Of a DNA stretch of 64,000 bases, positions 14,764-23,860 are shown piece by piece (within the stretch, counting starts at the first letter, position 1; each line of letters starts with the position of its first letter). The DNA is from Undibacterium piscinae (GTDB lineage Bacteria > Pseudomonadota > Gammaproteobacteria > Burkholderiales > Burkholderiaceae_D): assembly GCA_003970805.2 (NCBI GenBank), contig CP051152.1, forward strand, positions 1,116,001-1,180,000. The letters are read 5' to 3'. Both the position numbers and the translations under genes were made by a program. The notes beneath the pieces were generated by a model. It had not been told where the DNA came from. It saw only the letters and a program-made list of their open reading frames with translations, and did not search any database.

Positions 14764-15783
14764 ATGAATATTAGTCGAATTGGTATCGATCTGGCAAAAC
14801 AAGTTTTTCAATTGCATGGCGTTGATCGATTTGAGAAAGTGGTGATGCGCAAGCAGTTACGTCGTGCGCAAATGCATGAATTTTTCAAAGAATTACCACC
14901 TTGTTTAATCGGTATGGAGGCATGTGGTTCCTCGCACTATTGGGCAAGAGAATTAAGCAAGTACGGTCATCAGATCAAGCTTATCGCCGCACAATTCGTC
15001 AAGCCCTACGTAAAGAGTGGCAAGAACGATGCCAATGATGCCGAGGCAATTTGTGAGGCAGTTAGTCGTCCGTCAATGCGATTTGTTGCGGTCAAAAATA
15101 CTGACCAGCAAGTGACTCAAGCAGAACATCGAATTCGCAGTCGCCTAATTCGAGCAAGAACTGCGTTAAGCAATGAAATACGCGGATTGCTTGGTGAGTT
15201 TGGTATCGTTATTGGCTTGGGCATTTCTCAGGTTCGTCAAGCCTTACCCATACTGCTGGAACAAACTGATGGACAACTTAATGAGCGCTTCCGCCAATTA
15301 TTAAGTGAATTGGCAGAAGAATTGAGGCAAGTTGATGACAAAATTAAAGCACATGATCGACGTATTGAAGCGACAGTCAAATCCGATGAGCGAATTCAAA
15401 GACTCATGGAAATAGAAGGTGTTGGCCCAATCACCGCCAGCGCTTTGGTTGCGGCAGTAGGCGACGCTACACAATTTACCAATGGCAGAGACATGGCAGC
15501 CTGGTTAGGTCTGGTTCCGCGCCAACATTCAAGTGGTGGCAAAGAACGTTTAGGTCACATTAGTAAGCGTGGCGAAACCTATCTCAGAACCTTGCTCATT
15601 CATGGTGCACGAGCGGCATTAAATGCCTGCACCAATAAACAAGACCGACGAAGTCGATGGGCACAAGGATTGATGGCAAGGCGAAATCGAAACATTGCGA
15701 CAGTTGCCTTGGCCAATAAAAACGCCCGCATTGCCTGGGCGGTATTAAGTCGAAAAGAAACCTATAGAAGTGCGGGAATTTAG
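14764..15783 (+). CDS. IS110-family transposase (DEDD recombinase)
   Basis: 339 residues, full length for the family. The N-terminal RuvC-like DEDD domain is intact: RIGIDLAKQVFQLHGVD (first Asp), LIGMEACGSSHYWAREL (Glu), and KSGKNDANDAEAI (last Asp pair). A helical linker follows (~120-200). The C-terminal Transposase_20 domain has RLMEIEGVGPITASALVAAV and the conserved serine segment RQHSSGGKERLGHISKRG. Established knowledge: IS110 enzymes form a circular intermediate and choose both donor and target with a bridge RNA encoded in the element's non-coding end. No frameshift or missing motif is seen, so the element could be active. Confidence 0.96.
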   Translation: MNISRIGIDLAKQVFQLHGVDRFEKVVMRKQLRRAQMHEFFKELPPCLIGMEACGSSHYWARELSKYGHQIKLIAAQFVKPYVKSGKNDANDAEAICEAVSRPSMRFVAVKNTDQQVTQAEHRIRSRLIRARTALSNEIRGLLGEFGIVIGLGISQVRQALPILLEQTDGQLNERFRQLLSELAEELRQVDDKIKAHDRRIEATVKSDERIQRLMEIEGVGPITASALVAAVGDATQFTNGRDMAAWLGLVPRQHSSGGKERLGHISKRGETYLRTLLIHGARAALNACTNKQDRRSRWAQGLMARRNRNIATVALANKNARIAWAVLSRKETYRSAGI

Positions 15784-15966
15784 TGCGAAACGTTGCAAAA
15801 TTGAAGTTGACGAGTAACAACCAGCAGTAATTGCGATTTTTGAAGTGATCGTTAAACCGGCGCTTGAATCACCAGCCTATTGAATAAGCCCTCTATGAAA
15901 AAGATAAGGTCGCGCGTTCCGGGCAAGCGACAAGATTCCAATTACCCCAAGTAGAAGCCGGATATG
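15784..15966 (+). ncRNA. Candidate bridge RNA region of the IS110 element
   Basis: About 180 bp of non-coding sequence between the transposase stop and the presumed right end. Family knowledge: IS1111-group elements carry the bridge RNA downstream of the transposase. I can see AT-rich stretches and short complementary blocks, such as GTCGC/GCGAC around GCGCGTTCCGGGCAA (about 15909-15930), but I cannot derive the two guide loops by eye. The assignment rests on position and family, not on a recognised fold. Confidence 0.35.
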
Positions 15967-16017
15967 CGAGCAGTTAAACCTAATGCCGATTTGCAAACCT
16001 GGAATTTTGATCTGGCT

Positions 16018-16075
16018 TGCATTGACGGCGCTCCATGCGCTTTTGACTCATGGAATATGCTGGCGGCATGCTGTT
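16018..16075. repeat. REP-like repeat, copy E (degenerate)
   Basis: Contains CTCCATGCGCTT, CATGGAATATGC and GGCGGCATGC, shared with copies C and D. The arms are shorter and the loop differs. Confidence 0.55.
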
Positions 16076-16218
16076 TTTGGTTTGCTGTGGCTTGGTCTTG
16101 TTTGTTTCGCCAAGAAACGGAAGCAAAAGAAGGCGACGAGTCGCTGTGGCCGCAAAGGCGAGTTTGCGAGTTTTCGTTCCCCATTTTTTGACCTGCACAA
16201 TTGGGCACCCGAAGGGCA

Positions 16219-16274
16219 GCGACTTTGCGTCGCCTTTTTTGGGCCACCTTTTTTGGCGAAGCAAAAAAGGTGGC
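16219..16274 (+). terminator. Two adjacent hairpins, the first terminator-like
   Basis: GCGAC-TTTGC-GTCGC followed by C and six T (16219-16240) has the form of an intrinsic terminator on the plus strand. It is followed at once by a perfect 12-bp stem of GCCACCTTTTTT with AAAAAAGGTGGC around an 8-nt loop (16243-16274). No plus-strand gene close upstream needs it except the IS element. Confidence 0.5.
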
Positions 16275-16393
16275 TAGCCGCCGGTCTACCACCGGCCGGC
16301 AATCGCACACCAACGACAGAAGTACACGCAAGAGTAGGCCGCCGCAAACCAAAAACATTATGCCGCCATTTCATTTTTCAGAATCTACCAAAC

Positions 16394-16433
16394 AAAAAGC
16401 CCACTGGCAATTTCTTGCGAGCGGGCTATTTTT
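16394..16433 (-). terminator. Bidirectional terminator downstream of lpdA
   Basis: AGCCC (16398-16402) pairs with GGGCT (16423-16427), extended through mismatches by GCA with TGC. Runs of A on the left and T on the right give a U-tract in both directions. It lies 36 bp beyond the lpdA stop. Confidence 0.75.
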
Positions 16434-16468
16434 GCTGCCGACTAACCGTGACAGCGTGTGTTTCCGGA

Positions 16469-18259
16469 TTACTTTTTACGCTGTGGCGGTAAATCGGTGC
16501 AGACGCCTTTGTAGACTTCTGCTGCCATGCCTATCGATTCACCCAGGGTAGGATGAGGATGGATGGTTTTGCCGATATCGACTGCATCTGCGCCCATCTC
16601 GATGGCCAGGGCGATTTCACCTATCATGTCACCGGCGTGCGTGCCGACCATACCGCCGCCGACGATGCGCTTGGTTTCCGCATCGAACAGCAACTTGGTG
16701 AAGCCTTCGTCACGGCCGTTTGCCACTGCGCGGCCTGAGGCTGCCCATGGGAAATGCCCTTTCTCCAGCTTGATGCCCTTGGCCTTGGCTTCATCTTCGG
16801 TAATACCTACCCATGCCACTTCCGGATCGGTGTAAGCCACCGATGGAATGACCTTGGCATCAAAAAAGGCTTTCTCGCCAAACGCCGCTTCGGCTGCGAC
16901 ATGCGCTTCATGTACGGCCTTGTGCGCCAGCATAGGTTGGCCGACCAGGTCACCGATGGCGAAGATATGCGGCACGTTGGTACGCATCTGCTTATCGACG
17001 TTGATGAAACCGCGATCCGTCACTGCCACGCCAGCCTGGTCGGCGGCGATCTTCTTGCCGTTAGGGCTGCGGCCTACCGCAACCAATACCAGATCGTACA
17101 GTTGTGGTGCTGGTGCAGCTACGCCTGCTTCTGCCGCTTCAAACGTCACCTTGATGCCTTCAGGCAGCGCTTCTACGCCGACTGTTTTGGTCTTCAACAT
17201 GATGTTGTCGAAACGTTTTTCGTTGAATTTCTGCCAGACCTTGACCATGTCGCGGTCTGCGCCTTGCATCAGGCCGTCCATCATCTCGACCACGTCGATG
17301 CGCGCACCTAAAGTCGAATACACGGTGGCCATTTCCAGGCCGATGATGCCGCCGCCGATCACCAGCATGCGTTTAGGGATCTGACGCAATTCCAGCGCGC
17401 CGGTACTATCGACGATACGTGGATCCGCCGGCACAAATGGCAGATTCACTACTGCAGAACCGGCAGCGATAATCGCCTGCTTGAACTGTATGGTTTTTTG
17501 CGTGCCATCGGCTGCAGTAACGGTGATGTGATGCGGGCTGACGAACTGGCCGACACCCTGTACCACATTAACCTTGCGCGCCTTGGCCATGCCAGCCAAA
17601 CCGGTAGTCATTTTTTTGATGACGCCTTCCTTGTAACCGCGCAAAGCGTCGATGTCGATTGCCGGTGCGGCAAACGTCACGCCATGCTTGGCCATGGAAG
17701 CGGTTTCATCGATCACCGCAGCCACGTGCAACAGGGCTTTGGATGGAATGCAACCGACATTGAGGCAGACACCGCCGAGTGTCGAATACTTCTCGACCAG
17801 CACGGCATTCATGCCCAGATCCGCCGAACGGAACGCCGCCGAATAGCCGCCCGGGCCTGCGCCCAACACCATCATGTCGCATTCAACATCGACCTGACCG
17901 GCATAGCTGGAAGCGGCTGGTGCGGCAGCAACTGGTGCCGCTGATGCTGCTGGTGTTGCTGCGGCTGGAGCTGGAGCTGATACTGCTGCGGCGGCTGGAG
18001 CCACTACTGGCGCAGCATCGGCGCTCGCCGTCACTACCGCCAGCAGAGAACCTTCGGCAATCTTGTCACCGATCTTGACCTTCAGTTCGGTGATGACACC
18101 GGCGTGGCTGGAAGGGATCTCCATGCTGGCCTTGTCTGACTCTACCGTCACCAGTGACTGATCGACCTTGACGGTGTCGCCCACTTTGACCAGCAACTCT
18201 ATGACTTCAACTTCTTTAAAATCACCGATGTCCGGTACTTTAATTTCTATCGTGCTCAT
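16469..18259 (-). CDS. lpdA: Dihydrolipoamide dehydrogenase (E3 of pyruvate dehydrogenase) with N-terminal lipoyl domain
   Basis: 596 residues. Residues 1-75 are a lipoyl domain ([20 protein letters not shown], with the lipoylated Lys in ESDKASMEI), followed by an Ala/Pro linker to ~120. The E3 body has the FAD-binding [17 protein letters not shown], the redox disulfide [13 protein letters not shown], an NAD-binding [35 protein letters not shown], and the catalytic HPHPTLGES near the C-terminus. It reoxidises dihydrolipoyl groups of E2 with NAD. The lipoyl-bearing E3 is typical of many betaproteobacterial pdh operons. It is the last gene of aceE-aceF-lpdA, 13 bp after aceF, and is followed by a terminator. 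Confidence 0.96.
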   Translation of the reverse strand: MSTIEIKVPDIGDFKEVEVIELLVKVGDTVKVDQSLVTVESDKASMEIPSSHAGVITELKVKIGDKIAEGSLLAVVTASADAAPVVAPAAAAVSAPAPAAATPAASAAPVAAAPAASSYAGQVDVECDMMVLGAGPGGYSAAFRSADLGMNAVLVEKYSTLGGVCLNVGCIPSKALLHVAAVIDETASMAKHGVTFAAPAIDIDALRGYKEGVIKKMTTGLAGMAKARKVNVVQGVGQFVSPHHITVTAADGTQKTIQFKQAIIAAGSAVVNLPFVPADPRIVDSTGALELRQIPKRMLVIGGGIIGLEMATVYSTLGARIDVVEMMDGLMQGADRDMVKVWQKFNEKRFDNIMLKTKTVGVEALPEGIKVTFEAAEAGVAAPAPQLYDLVLVAVGRSPNGKKIAADQAGVAVTDRGFINVDKQMRTNVPHIFAIGDLVGQPMLAHKAVHEAHVAAEAAFGEKAFFDAKVIPSVAYTDPEVAWVGITEDEAKAKGIKLEKGHFPWAASGRAVANGRDEGFTKLLFDAETKRIVGGGMVGTHAGDMIGEIALAIEMGADAVDIGKTIHPHPTLGESIGMAAEVYKGVCTDLPPQRKK

Positions 18260-18272
18260 TATTAGTCTCCGC

Positions 18273-19618
18273 TTACAGTAAGGTTTTACGCAGATCGGAC
18301 AAGACTTCGCCCAGATACGCAGAGAACTTGGCGGCCATCGCGCCGTCGATCACGCGGTGATCGTAGGACAGCGACATCGGCAGGATCAGGCGCGGCACGA
18401 ATTGCTTGCCATCCCAAACCGGCTTCATGGAAGACTTGGAGAGACCCAGAATCGCCACTTCAGGCGCATTGATGATAGGCGTAAATGCCGTACCACCAAT
18501 ACCGCCGAGCGAAGAAATCGTGAACGTCGCGCCTTGCATGTCAGCAGGCTTGAGCTTGCCGTCACGTGCCTGCGCCGACAACTCGCCCATCTCTACCGCG
18601 ATTTGCGACAGGGTTTTCTGGTCAGCGTTTTTAATCACCGGCACCATCAAGCCATTTGGCGTATCGGCGGCAAAGCCGATGTTGTAATAAGACTTCAGGA
18701 TCAGGTTTTTTCACCGGTCGCGTCTAACGAAGCATTGAATGCCTTGAATTTCTTCAGTGCCGCAACGCTGGCCTTGATCACAAACGCCAGCATGGTCAGC
18801 TTGATACCCGACTTCACCATTGCCGCGTTGGAAGATTTACGGAACTCTTCGAGGTCAGTAATATCGGCTTCGTCAAAATGCGTCACGTGCGGAATCATCA
18901 CCCAGTTGCGGTGCAAATTAGGACCGCTGAGTTTTTTGATGCGTGACAAAGGCAGCAATTCGGTCGCACCGAACTTGCTGAAATCGAGCGAAGGCCAAGG
19001 CAACAGGTTGATGCCTAGGCCGCTGCCGTTAGTCGCACCACCAGCACCACCCGCACTGGCAGCCAATGCCGGCGCAGCCGTCGATGAGGACATAATGCCC
19101 TTGACGAAGTTCTGTACGTCTTCCTCGGTAATCCGGCCTTTTTGGCCTGATCCGGAAACCCGCGTCAAATCGACACCGAGTTCACGCGCAAACTTGCGTA
19201 TCGATGGCGAAGCGTGCGCATTACCGGCCGGGGTCACTGACGCAATTGCGGCTGGTGCAGCGGTTGCGGACACTGCGGCAGCAACCGGTGCAGGTGCTGG
19301 CGCAGGTGTCGCTGCAGGAGCAACGGCGGCCTGAGCTGGAGCTGCTGCAACTGGGGCAGCAGGGGCAACGGCGGCATCACCAGCTGCTTCTACGATCACC
19401 AGCAAAGAACCTTCGGCGATTTTGTCGCCGACCTTGACCTTAATCTCTTTCACTACACCGGCATGGCTGGAGGGGATTTCCATACTCGCCTTGTCTGACT
19501 CTACCGTCACCAGTGACTGATCAACCTTAACGGTATCGCCTACCTTGACCATCAACTCAATGACTTCGACTTCTTTGAAATCACCGATATCCGGTACTTT
19601 GACTTCAATTGCACTCAT
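18273..19618 (-). CDS. aceF: Pyruvate dehydrogenase E2, dihydrolipoamide acetyltransferase, interrupted by a frameshift
   Basis: Reads as one E2 protein of about 450 residues only across a frame change at an A6 run (minus strand; 18706-18711). N-terminal lipoyl domain ([20 protein letters not shown], lipoyl Lys in ESDKASMEI), long Ala/Pro linker (~80-135), E1/E3-binding domain ([20 protein letters not shown]) and the catalytic core, ending with [20 protein letters not shown], which holds the active His and Asp. Upstream of the run the frame reads ASLDATGEK then stops; downstream it continues [20 protein letters not shown]. One missing A, or two extra, explains it. I start at the ATG at 19618, which has GGAG upstream; a GTG three codons earlier is also in frame. 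The gene is too important for simple decay, so an error in the sequence is likely. Confidence 0.9.
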
Positions 19619-19639
19619 ATTATTCACTCCGTTTTTTAC

Positions 19640-19688
19640 GTAGGGTGCGCCATGCGCACCGTTGGATGGTGCGCATGGCGCACCCTAC
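19640..19688. repeat. Perfect 21-bp palindrome between aceE and aceF
   Basis: Arms 19640-19660 and 19668-19688 are exact inverse complements (GTAGGGTGCG, CCATGCGCACC) around the 7-nt loop GTTGGAT. The stem core GCGCCATGCGC is itself nearly palindromic. It fills most of the aceE-aceF gap inside the operon, beginning 7 bp after the aceE stop. Confidence 0.95.
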
Positions 19689-19695
19689 ACATGTT

Positions 19696-22392
19696 TTACA
19701 CAGATACCGGATTTGGTTTCTCTGCATCAATGCCGTATTTGGCAATCGCCTGAGCCACTACCGATGCCGACAATGCACCTTCGTCAGCCAGGGATTTCAA
19801 GGCGGCGATGACGACAAAGTAACGGTTCACTTCAAAGAATTCACGCAACTTGGCACGCGAATCGGAACGGCCAAAACCATCGGTACCCAGGACCTTGTAG
19901 CTACGACCTTTAGGAACAAAGGCACGGACCTGCTCGGCAAAAGTGCGCATGTAATCGGTAGAGACCACGATAGGACCCTGAGTATCTTTCAGGCACTCAG
20001 TAATGTAAGGCACACGCGCTTCATCGGTAGGGTGCAGCATATTCCAGCGTTCCGCTTCCTGGCCATCACGCGCCAGCAAGGTAAATGATGGAGCCGACCA
20101 AACGTCAGCGGCAATACCCCAGTCAGCGAACAGCAGATCGGAAGCGGCGATCACTTCACGCAAGATCGTGCCTGAACCCATCAGCTGTACGCGGTGCTTG
20201 GTCGTTTCAGGCGACTTTTGCAACTGGTACAGACCTTTGATGATGCCCTCTTCCTGTCCGGCTTTCAGACCAGGATGGCTGTAGTTCTCGTTCATGATCG
20301 TGATGTAATAGAACACATCTTCCTGATTGGTGACCATGCGGCGCAGACCATCATGAATGATGACTGCCACTTCATGGGCAAAAGTAGGATCGTAAGGAAC
20401 GCAGTTAGGGATGGTCGATGCCAAAACATGGCTATGGCCATCTTCATGCTGCAAACCTTCGCCATTCAAGGTAGTGCGTCCGGCAGTACCTGCCATCATA
20501 AAGCCGCGTGAACGCATGTCGGCTGCCGCCCAAGCCAGATCGCCGATACGCTGCAAACCGAACATCGAGTAATACGTGTAAAACGGAATCATCACGCGGT
20601 TATTCGTCGAATATGAAGTTGCCGCAGCGATCCATGAGCTCATACCACCGGCTTCGTTGATACCCTCTTGCAAAATCTGGCCAGCCTTGTCTTCACGGTA
20701 GTACATCACCTGGTCTTTATCGACTGGTTCGTACAACTGGCCGACTTGGCTAAAGATACCGATCTGGCGGAACAGGCCTTCCATACCGAAGGTGCGCGAT
20801 TCATCCACCATGATAGGGACGATACGCTGACCCAGGCTGGAGTCACGCAGCAAGGATGTCAGTACCCGCACATACGCGGCAGTACTGGAAATTTCACGGC
20901 CTTCGGCGGTTGGTTCCAGCATCGCCTGAAACGCGCTCAGTTCCGGCACGATCAGTTCTTCATCGGCTTTCTGGCGGCGTTGCGGCAAGTAACCACCAAG
21001 GGCAGCGCGACGCTCTTGCAGGTACTTCATCTCCGGCGTGTCATCGGCTGGTTTGAAGAAAGGAATCGCCGGCAATTGTTCATCCGAAATCGGCAACTGG
21101 AAGCGGTCACGCAAAGCCTTGATCGCCTCGTCATCGAGCTTCTTGGTGTTGTGGGCAGTATTGCGCGCCTCACCGGATTTACCGAAACCAAAACCTTTGA
21201 CGCTCTTGACCAGCAAGACTGTCGGTTGACCTTTATGCTCTTGTGCCACTTTAAAGGCTGCGTAAATCTTGTGCGGATCATGGCCGCCGCGGGTCAGGCG
21301 CCAGATATCGTCATCCGACATCTGCGCAACCATTTCCAGCAACTTAGGATGCTTGCCAAAGAAGTGGGCGCGTACATAGGCGCCGTCTTTGGCTTTGTAA
21401 TTCTGGTATTCGCCATCGACGGTTTCCATCATGACTTTTTGCAAGATGCCGTCTTTATCCTTGGCCAGCAACTCATCCCAGCCTGCGCCCCAGATCACTT
21501 TGACGACGTTCCAGCCGGCACCGCGGAAATCAGATTCCAGTTCCTGGATGATCTTGCCATTGCCACGTACCGGGCCGTCAAGGCGCTGCAGATTGCAGTT
21601 GACCACGATAATCAGGTTATCGAGTTGTTCGCGGCCTGCCATACCGATCGCACCCATCGATTCCGGCTCATCCATTTCGCCGTCGCCGCAGAATGCCCAG
21701 ACCTTACGGTTAGCCGTGTCGGCAATGCCGCGGGCGTGCAGGTATTTCAGGAAACGTGCCTGGTAGATAGACATCAACGGGCCCAGACCCATGGACACGG
21801 TAGGGAACTGCCAGAAATCCGGCATCAGTTTCGGATGCGGGTAAGAAGACAGACCCTTGCCATCAACTTCGCGGCGGAAATGCAGCAATTGATCTTCGGT
21901 CAGGCGGCCTTCGAGGAAAGCGCGCGCATACACACCCGGTGAGGAATGGCCCTGGATGTACAGCAAATCGCCGCCATGGTCTTCGGTAGGCGCATGCCAG
22001 AAATGGTTAAAACCTATGCCCAGCATATTTGCCAGCGAGGCGAAACTAGAGAGGTGACCACCTAAGTCGCCATCCAGACGGTTGGCCTTGACCACCATCG
22101 CCATCGCGTTCCAGCGCATCATGGAGCGCAGCTTTTCTTCGATTTCCAGGTTACCCGGGCAATGCGCGCCGACATCCGCCGGGATCGTATTGACGTAGGC
22201 GGTATTGCTGGAAAAAGGGATATGTGAACCACGGCGACGCGCCAGATCCACCATGCGCTCCATCAGGTAGTGAGCGCGCTCAGGTCCTTCATTGTCAATC
22301 ACGGATTCTAAGGCCGCCAACCACTCATTGGTTTCGATGACATCAGGATCGTTGATGGCTTGCGCCAAAACTTGGTCTATCTGGGGTGACAT
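19696..22392 (-). CDS. aceE: Pyruvate dehydrogenase E1 component, homodimeric type
   Basis: 898 residues, normal for the proteobacterial E1p. The thiamine-diphosphate motif is intact: CGDGEMDEPESMGAIGMAGR followed by LDNLIIVVNCNLQRLDGPV. Other family marks are FSSNTAYVNTIPADVGAHCP near the N-terminus, RTFGMEGLFRQIGIFSQVGQ and the C-terminal VLGTDGFGRSDSRAKLREFF. It decarboxylates pyruvate and acetylates the lipoyl groups of AceF. The start has a strong AGAGGAGA ribosome site. It is the first gene of the operon, and no PdhR-type regulator gene is adjacent. A 21-bp palindrome separates it from aceF and may tune expression of the downstream genes. Confidence 0.97.
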   Translation of the reverse strand: MSPQIDQVLAQAINDPDVIETNEWLAALESVIDNEGPERAHYLMERMVDLARRRGSHIPFSSNTAYVNTIPADVGAHCPGNLEIEEKLRSMMRWNAMAMVVKANRLDGDLGGHLSSFASLANMLGIGFNHFWHAPTEDHGGDLLYIQGHSSPGVYARAFLEGRLTEDQLLHFRREVDGKGLSSYPHPKLMPDFWQFPTVSMGLGPLMSIYQARFLKYLHARGIADTANRKVWAFCGDGEMDEPESMGAIGMAGREQLDNLIIVVNCNLQRLDGPVRGNGKIIQELESDFRGAGWNVVKVIWGAGWDELLAKDKDGILQKVMMETVDGEYQNYKAKDGAYVRAHFFGKHPKLLEMVAQMSDDDIWRLTRGGHDPHKIYAAFKVAQEHKGQPTVLLVKSVKGFGFGKSGEARNTAHNTKKLDDEAIKALRDRFQLPISDEQLPAIPFFKPADDTPEMKYLQERRAALGGYLPQRRQKADEELIVPELSAFQAMLEPTAEGREISSTAAYVRVLTSLLRDSSLGQRIVPIMVDESRTFGMEGLFRQIGIFSQVGQLYEPVDKDQVMYYREDKAGQILQEGINEAGGMSSWIAAATSYSTNNRVMIPFYTYYSMFGLQRIGDLAWAAADMRSRGFMMAGTAGRTTLNGEGLQHEDGHSHVLASTIPNCVPYDPTFAHEVAVIIHDGLRRMVTNQEDVFYYITIMNENYSHPGLKAGQEEGIIKGLYQLQKSPETTKHRVQLMGSGTILREVIAASDLLFADWGIAADVWSAPSFTLLARDGQEAERWNMLHPTDEARVPYITECLKDTQGPIVVSTDYMRTFAEQVRAFVPKGRSYKVLGTDGFGRSDSRAKLREFFEVNRYFVVIAALKSLADEGALSASVVAQAIAKYGIDAEKPNPVSV

Positions 22393-23013
22393 AAAGAATC
22401 TCCTCTTTCCTAGTGTGTGCGCTTATTGAAGTACGCAGTGGACAAATGGCAAACTAAAGCTGAATTTTGTTGTTACTTGCATTAGTGGGAGCATTCTAAC
22501 AGGAGTTTTTTTTTATTTTTCAAATAGCGGTTTATGATTTCACAATGTGACATTTATGCTGCAGCGCAAAATATTCTCTCTTGTTTTACCGTATTTTTTC
22601 AATTTACCGCCGTCCTTAGTGGCAATCGCAATTCTTTCGGAACCTTCCCATAGTGCCATTTAGATCATTTTCAGTTCACTTTTAAATCCCTTTTAGATCA
22701 CTGAGCGAGTCCATCAGCAGAATAACTGCGAATAGGTGACCTCAAATCTCATTATGAACATCCAAAACCCAATGCCAGTGTGCCATACAGAGCAAAAATG
22801 GCCTGAAACCCGCATGAATAATGGCTATACGATTTCAAAAATATGACAGCAACATCCCCGCTATAGCCGCCGGCAGAGAAAAAACACCGCGGCATAAGCG
22901 CCCAGATCGATATTTTTCACCGTAGCCAGACGCCACCTGCCCCTGTCCATCCCTTATAATCTGGGCTTGAATTAGTTTGCTCTCTTCTTTACCTCTCTTC
23001 ACTAAAGCCCACC
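22393..23013. other. 621-bp divergent intergenic region upstream of aceE and folD
   Basis: AT-rich and without a plausible gene. The aceE side contains a promoter-like pair (see 22493-22523). The folD side contains TTATAAT (22954-22960) without a good -35. I find no clear operator, riboswitch or small RNA; a region this long may hide a regulator site or a small transcript that I cannot recognise. Confidence 0.5.
22493..22523 (-). promoter_or_regulatory. Candidate promoter of the aceE-aceF-lpdA operon
   Basis: On the minus strand TTGAAA (22518-22523) and TAGAAT (22493-22498) are 19 bp apart, with an A-rich spacer, about 100 bp upstream of aceE. The spacing is longer than ideal. Confidence 0.35.
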
Positions 23014-23859
23014 ATGACAGCCCAAATCATTAGCGGAACCCAACTTTCCCAACAAATTCGCGCCGACGTAACCCAACGCGCCGCTGCATTGAGCGCACAA
23101 GGCAAGCAACCTGGCTTAGCGGTCATCCTGGTTGGCGAAAACCCAGCTTCGCAAGTGTATGTGCGCAATAAGGTCAAGGCCTGCGAAGATTGCGGTTTTT
23201 ATTCGGTGCTGGAAAAATACGAAGCCGACCTCAGCGAAGCGGCACTGCTGGCTCACATAGATCGCCTCAACCAAGACCCTAAAATCAACGGCATCCTGGT
23301 GCAATTGCCTTTGCCGGCGCATATCAACGCCAATAAGGTGATAGAAGCGATTGCCGCGGAAAAAGACGTCGATGGCTTTCACATCAGCAACGCCGGTCTG
23401 TTAATGACAGGTCAGCCGCTGTTCCGCCCTTGCACTCCGTATGGCGTAATGAAAATGCTGGAGTCGATCAACTATCCGGTACGCGGCGCCAACGCTGTCG
23501 TCGTCGGCGCCTCGAACATTGTCGGCAAGCCACAAGCGATGTTACTCTTGCAAGCGGGCGCTACCGTCACCATCTGTAACTCCAAGACCCGCGATCTGGG
23601 CTATCACACCCGTAACGCGGATATTTTGGTGGTTGCCACCGGCAAACGTAATATCGTCACCGCTGACATGGTCAAGCCAGGTGCCGTGGTACTGGATGTG
23701 GGCATGAACCGCGACGACGAAGGCAAACTGTGCGGTGACGTCGATTTCGCGCCGGTCAAGGAAGTCGCCGGTTACATTACACCGGTACCAGGCGGCGTCG
23801 GCCCTATGACGATTACCATGCTACTGGTCAACACTATTGAAGCTGCTGAAAGAAACTAA
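23014..23859 (+). CDS. folD: Bifunctional methylenetetrahydrofolate dehydrogenase/cyclohydrolase
   Basis: 281 residues, standard length. Family motifs: [19 protein letters not shown] (with the catalytic Lys), [34 protein letters not shown], the dinucleotide site [20 protein letters not shown], and the C-terminal [19 protein letters not shown]. It interconverts 5,10-methylene-, methenyl- and 10-formyl-tetrahydrofolate in the cytoplasm, feeding purine and formyl-Met synthesis. The prlC gene begins 1 bp after its stop codon, so the two are almost certainly co-transcribed. Confidence 0.97.
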   Translation: MTAQIISGTQLSQQIRADVTQRAAALSAQGKQPGLAVILVGENPASQVYVRNKVKACEDCGFYSVLEKYEADLSEAALLAHIDRLNQDPKINGILVQLPLPAHINANKVIEAIAAEKDVDGFHISNAGLLMTGQPLFRPCTPYGVMKMLESINYPVRGANAVVVGASNIVGKPQAMLLLQAGATVTICNSKTRDLGYHTRNADILVVATGKRNIVTADMVKPGAVVLDVGMNRDDEGKLCGDVDFAPVKEVAGYITPVPGGVGPMTITMLLVNTIEAAERN

Positions 23860-23860
23860 C

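Larger units (their letters stand above)
14680..15966 (+). mobile_element. IS110-family insertion sequence (probable IS1111 group); ends approximate
   Basis: A complete IS110-type transposase gene lies between a left flank rich in short palindromes and a ~180-bp right non-coding flank. The family leaves no reliable target duplications and has no standard terminal repeats, so I cannot fix the ends. I place the left end just after the direct repeat near 14680 and the right end at the AGAAGCCGGATATG motif near 15966, which from memory resembles right ends of IS1111-group elements. It lies directly downstream of an integron cassette gene. Confidence 0.7.
15967..16468. other. Intergenic repeat-rich region without a real gene
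   Basis: About 500 bp between the IS element and lpdA. It holds REP-like copy E, a stretch (16077-16370) dense in overlapping open frames on both strands, and a terminator. The open frames are low-complexity (many Lys, Arg, Cys and Phe) and mutually overlapping, so I treat them as spurious. Two hairpins stand out: GCGACtttgcGTCGC followed by CTTTTTT (16219-16240), and a perfect 12-bp stem (16243-16254 with 16263-16274). Confidence 0.6.

Noticed and set aside
15942..16551. Several overlapping frames of 75-170 codons on both strands between the IS element and lpdA.
   Set aside because: They overlap each other in all phases, have no credible ribosome sites, and fall in a hairpin-rich repeat region.
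16868..22380. Long plus-strand frames opposite lpdA, aceF and aceE (up to 424 codons).
   Set aside because: They are antisense shadows caused by the codon bias of the real genes; they lack start signals and domains.
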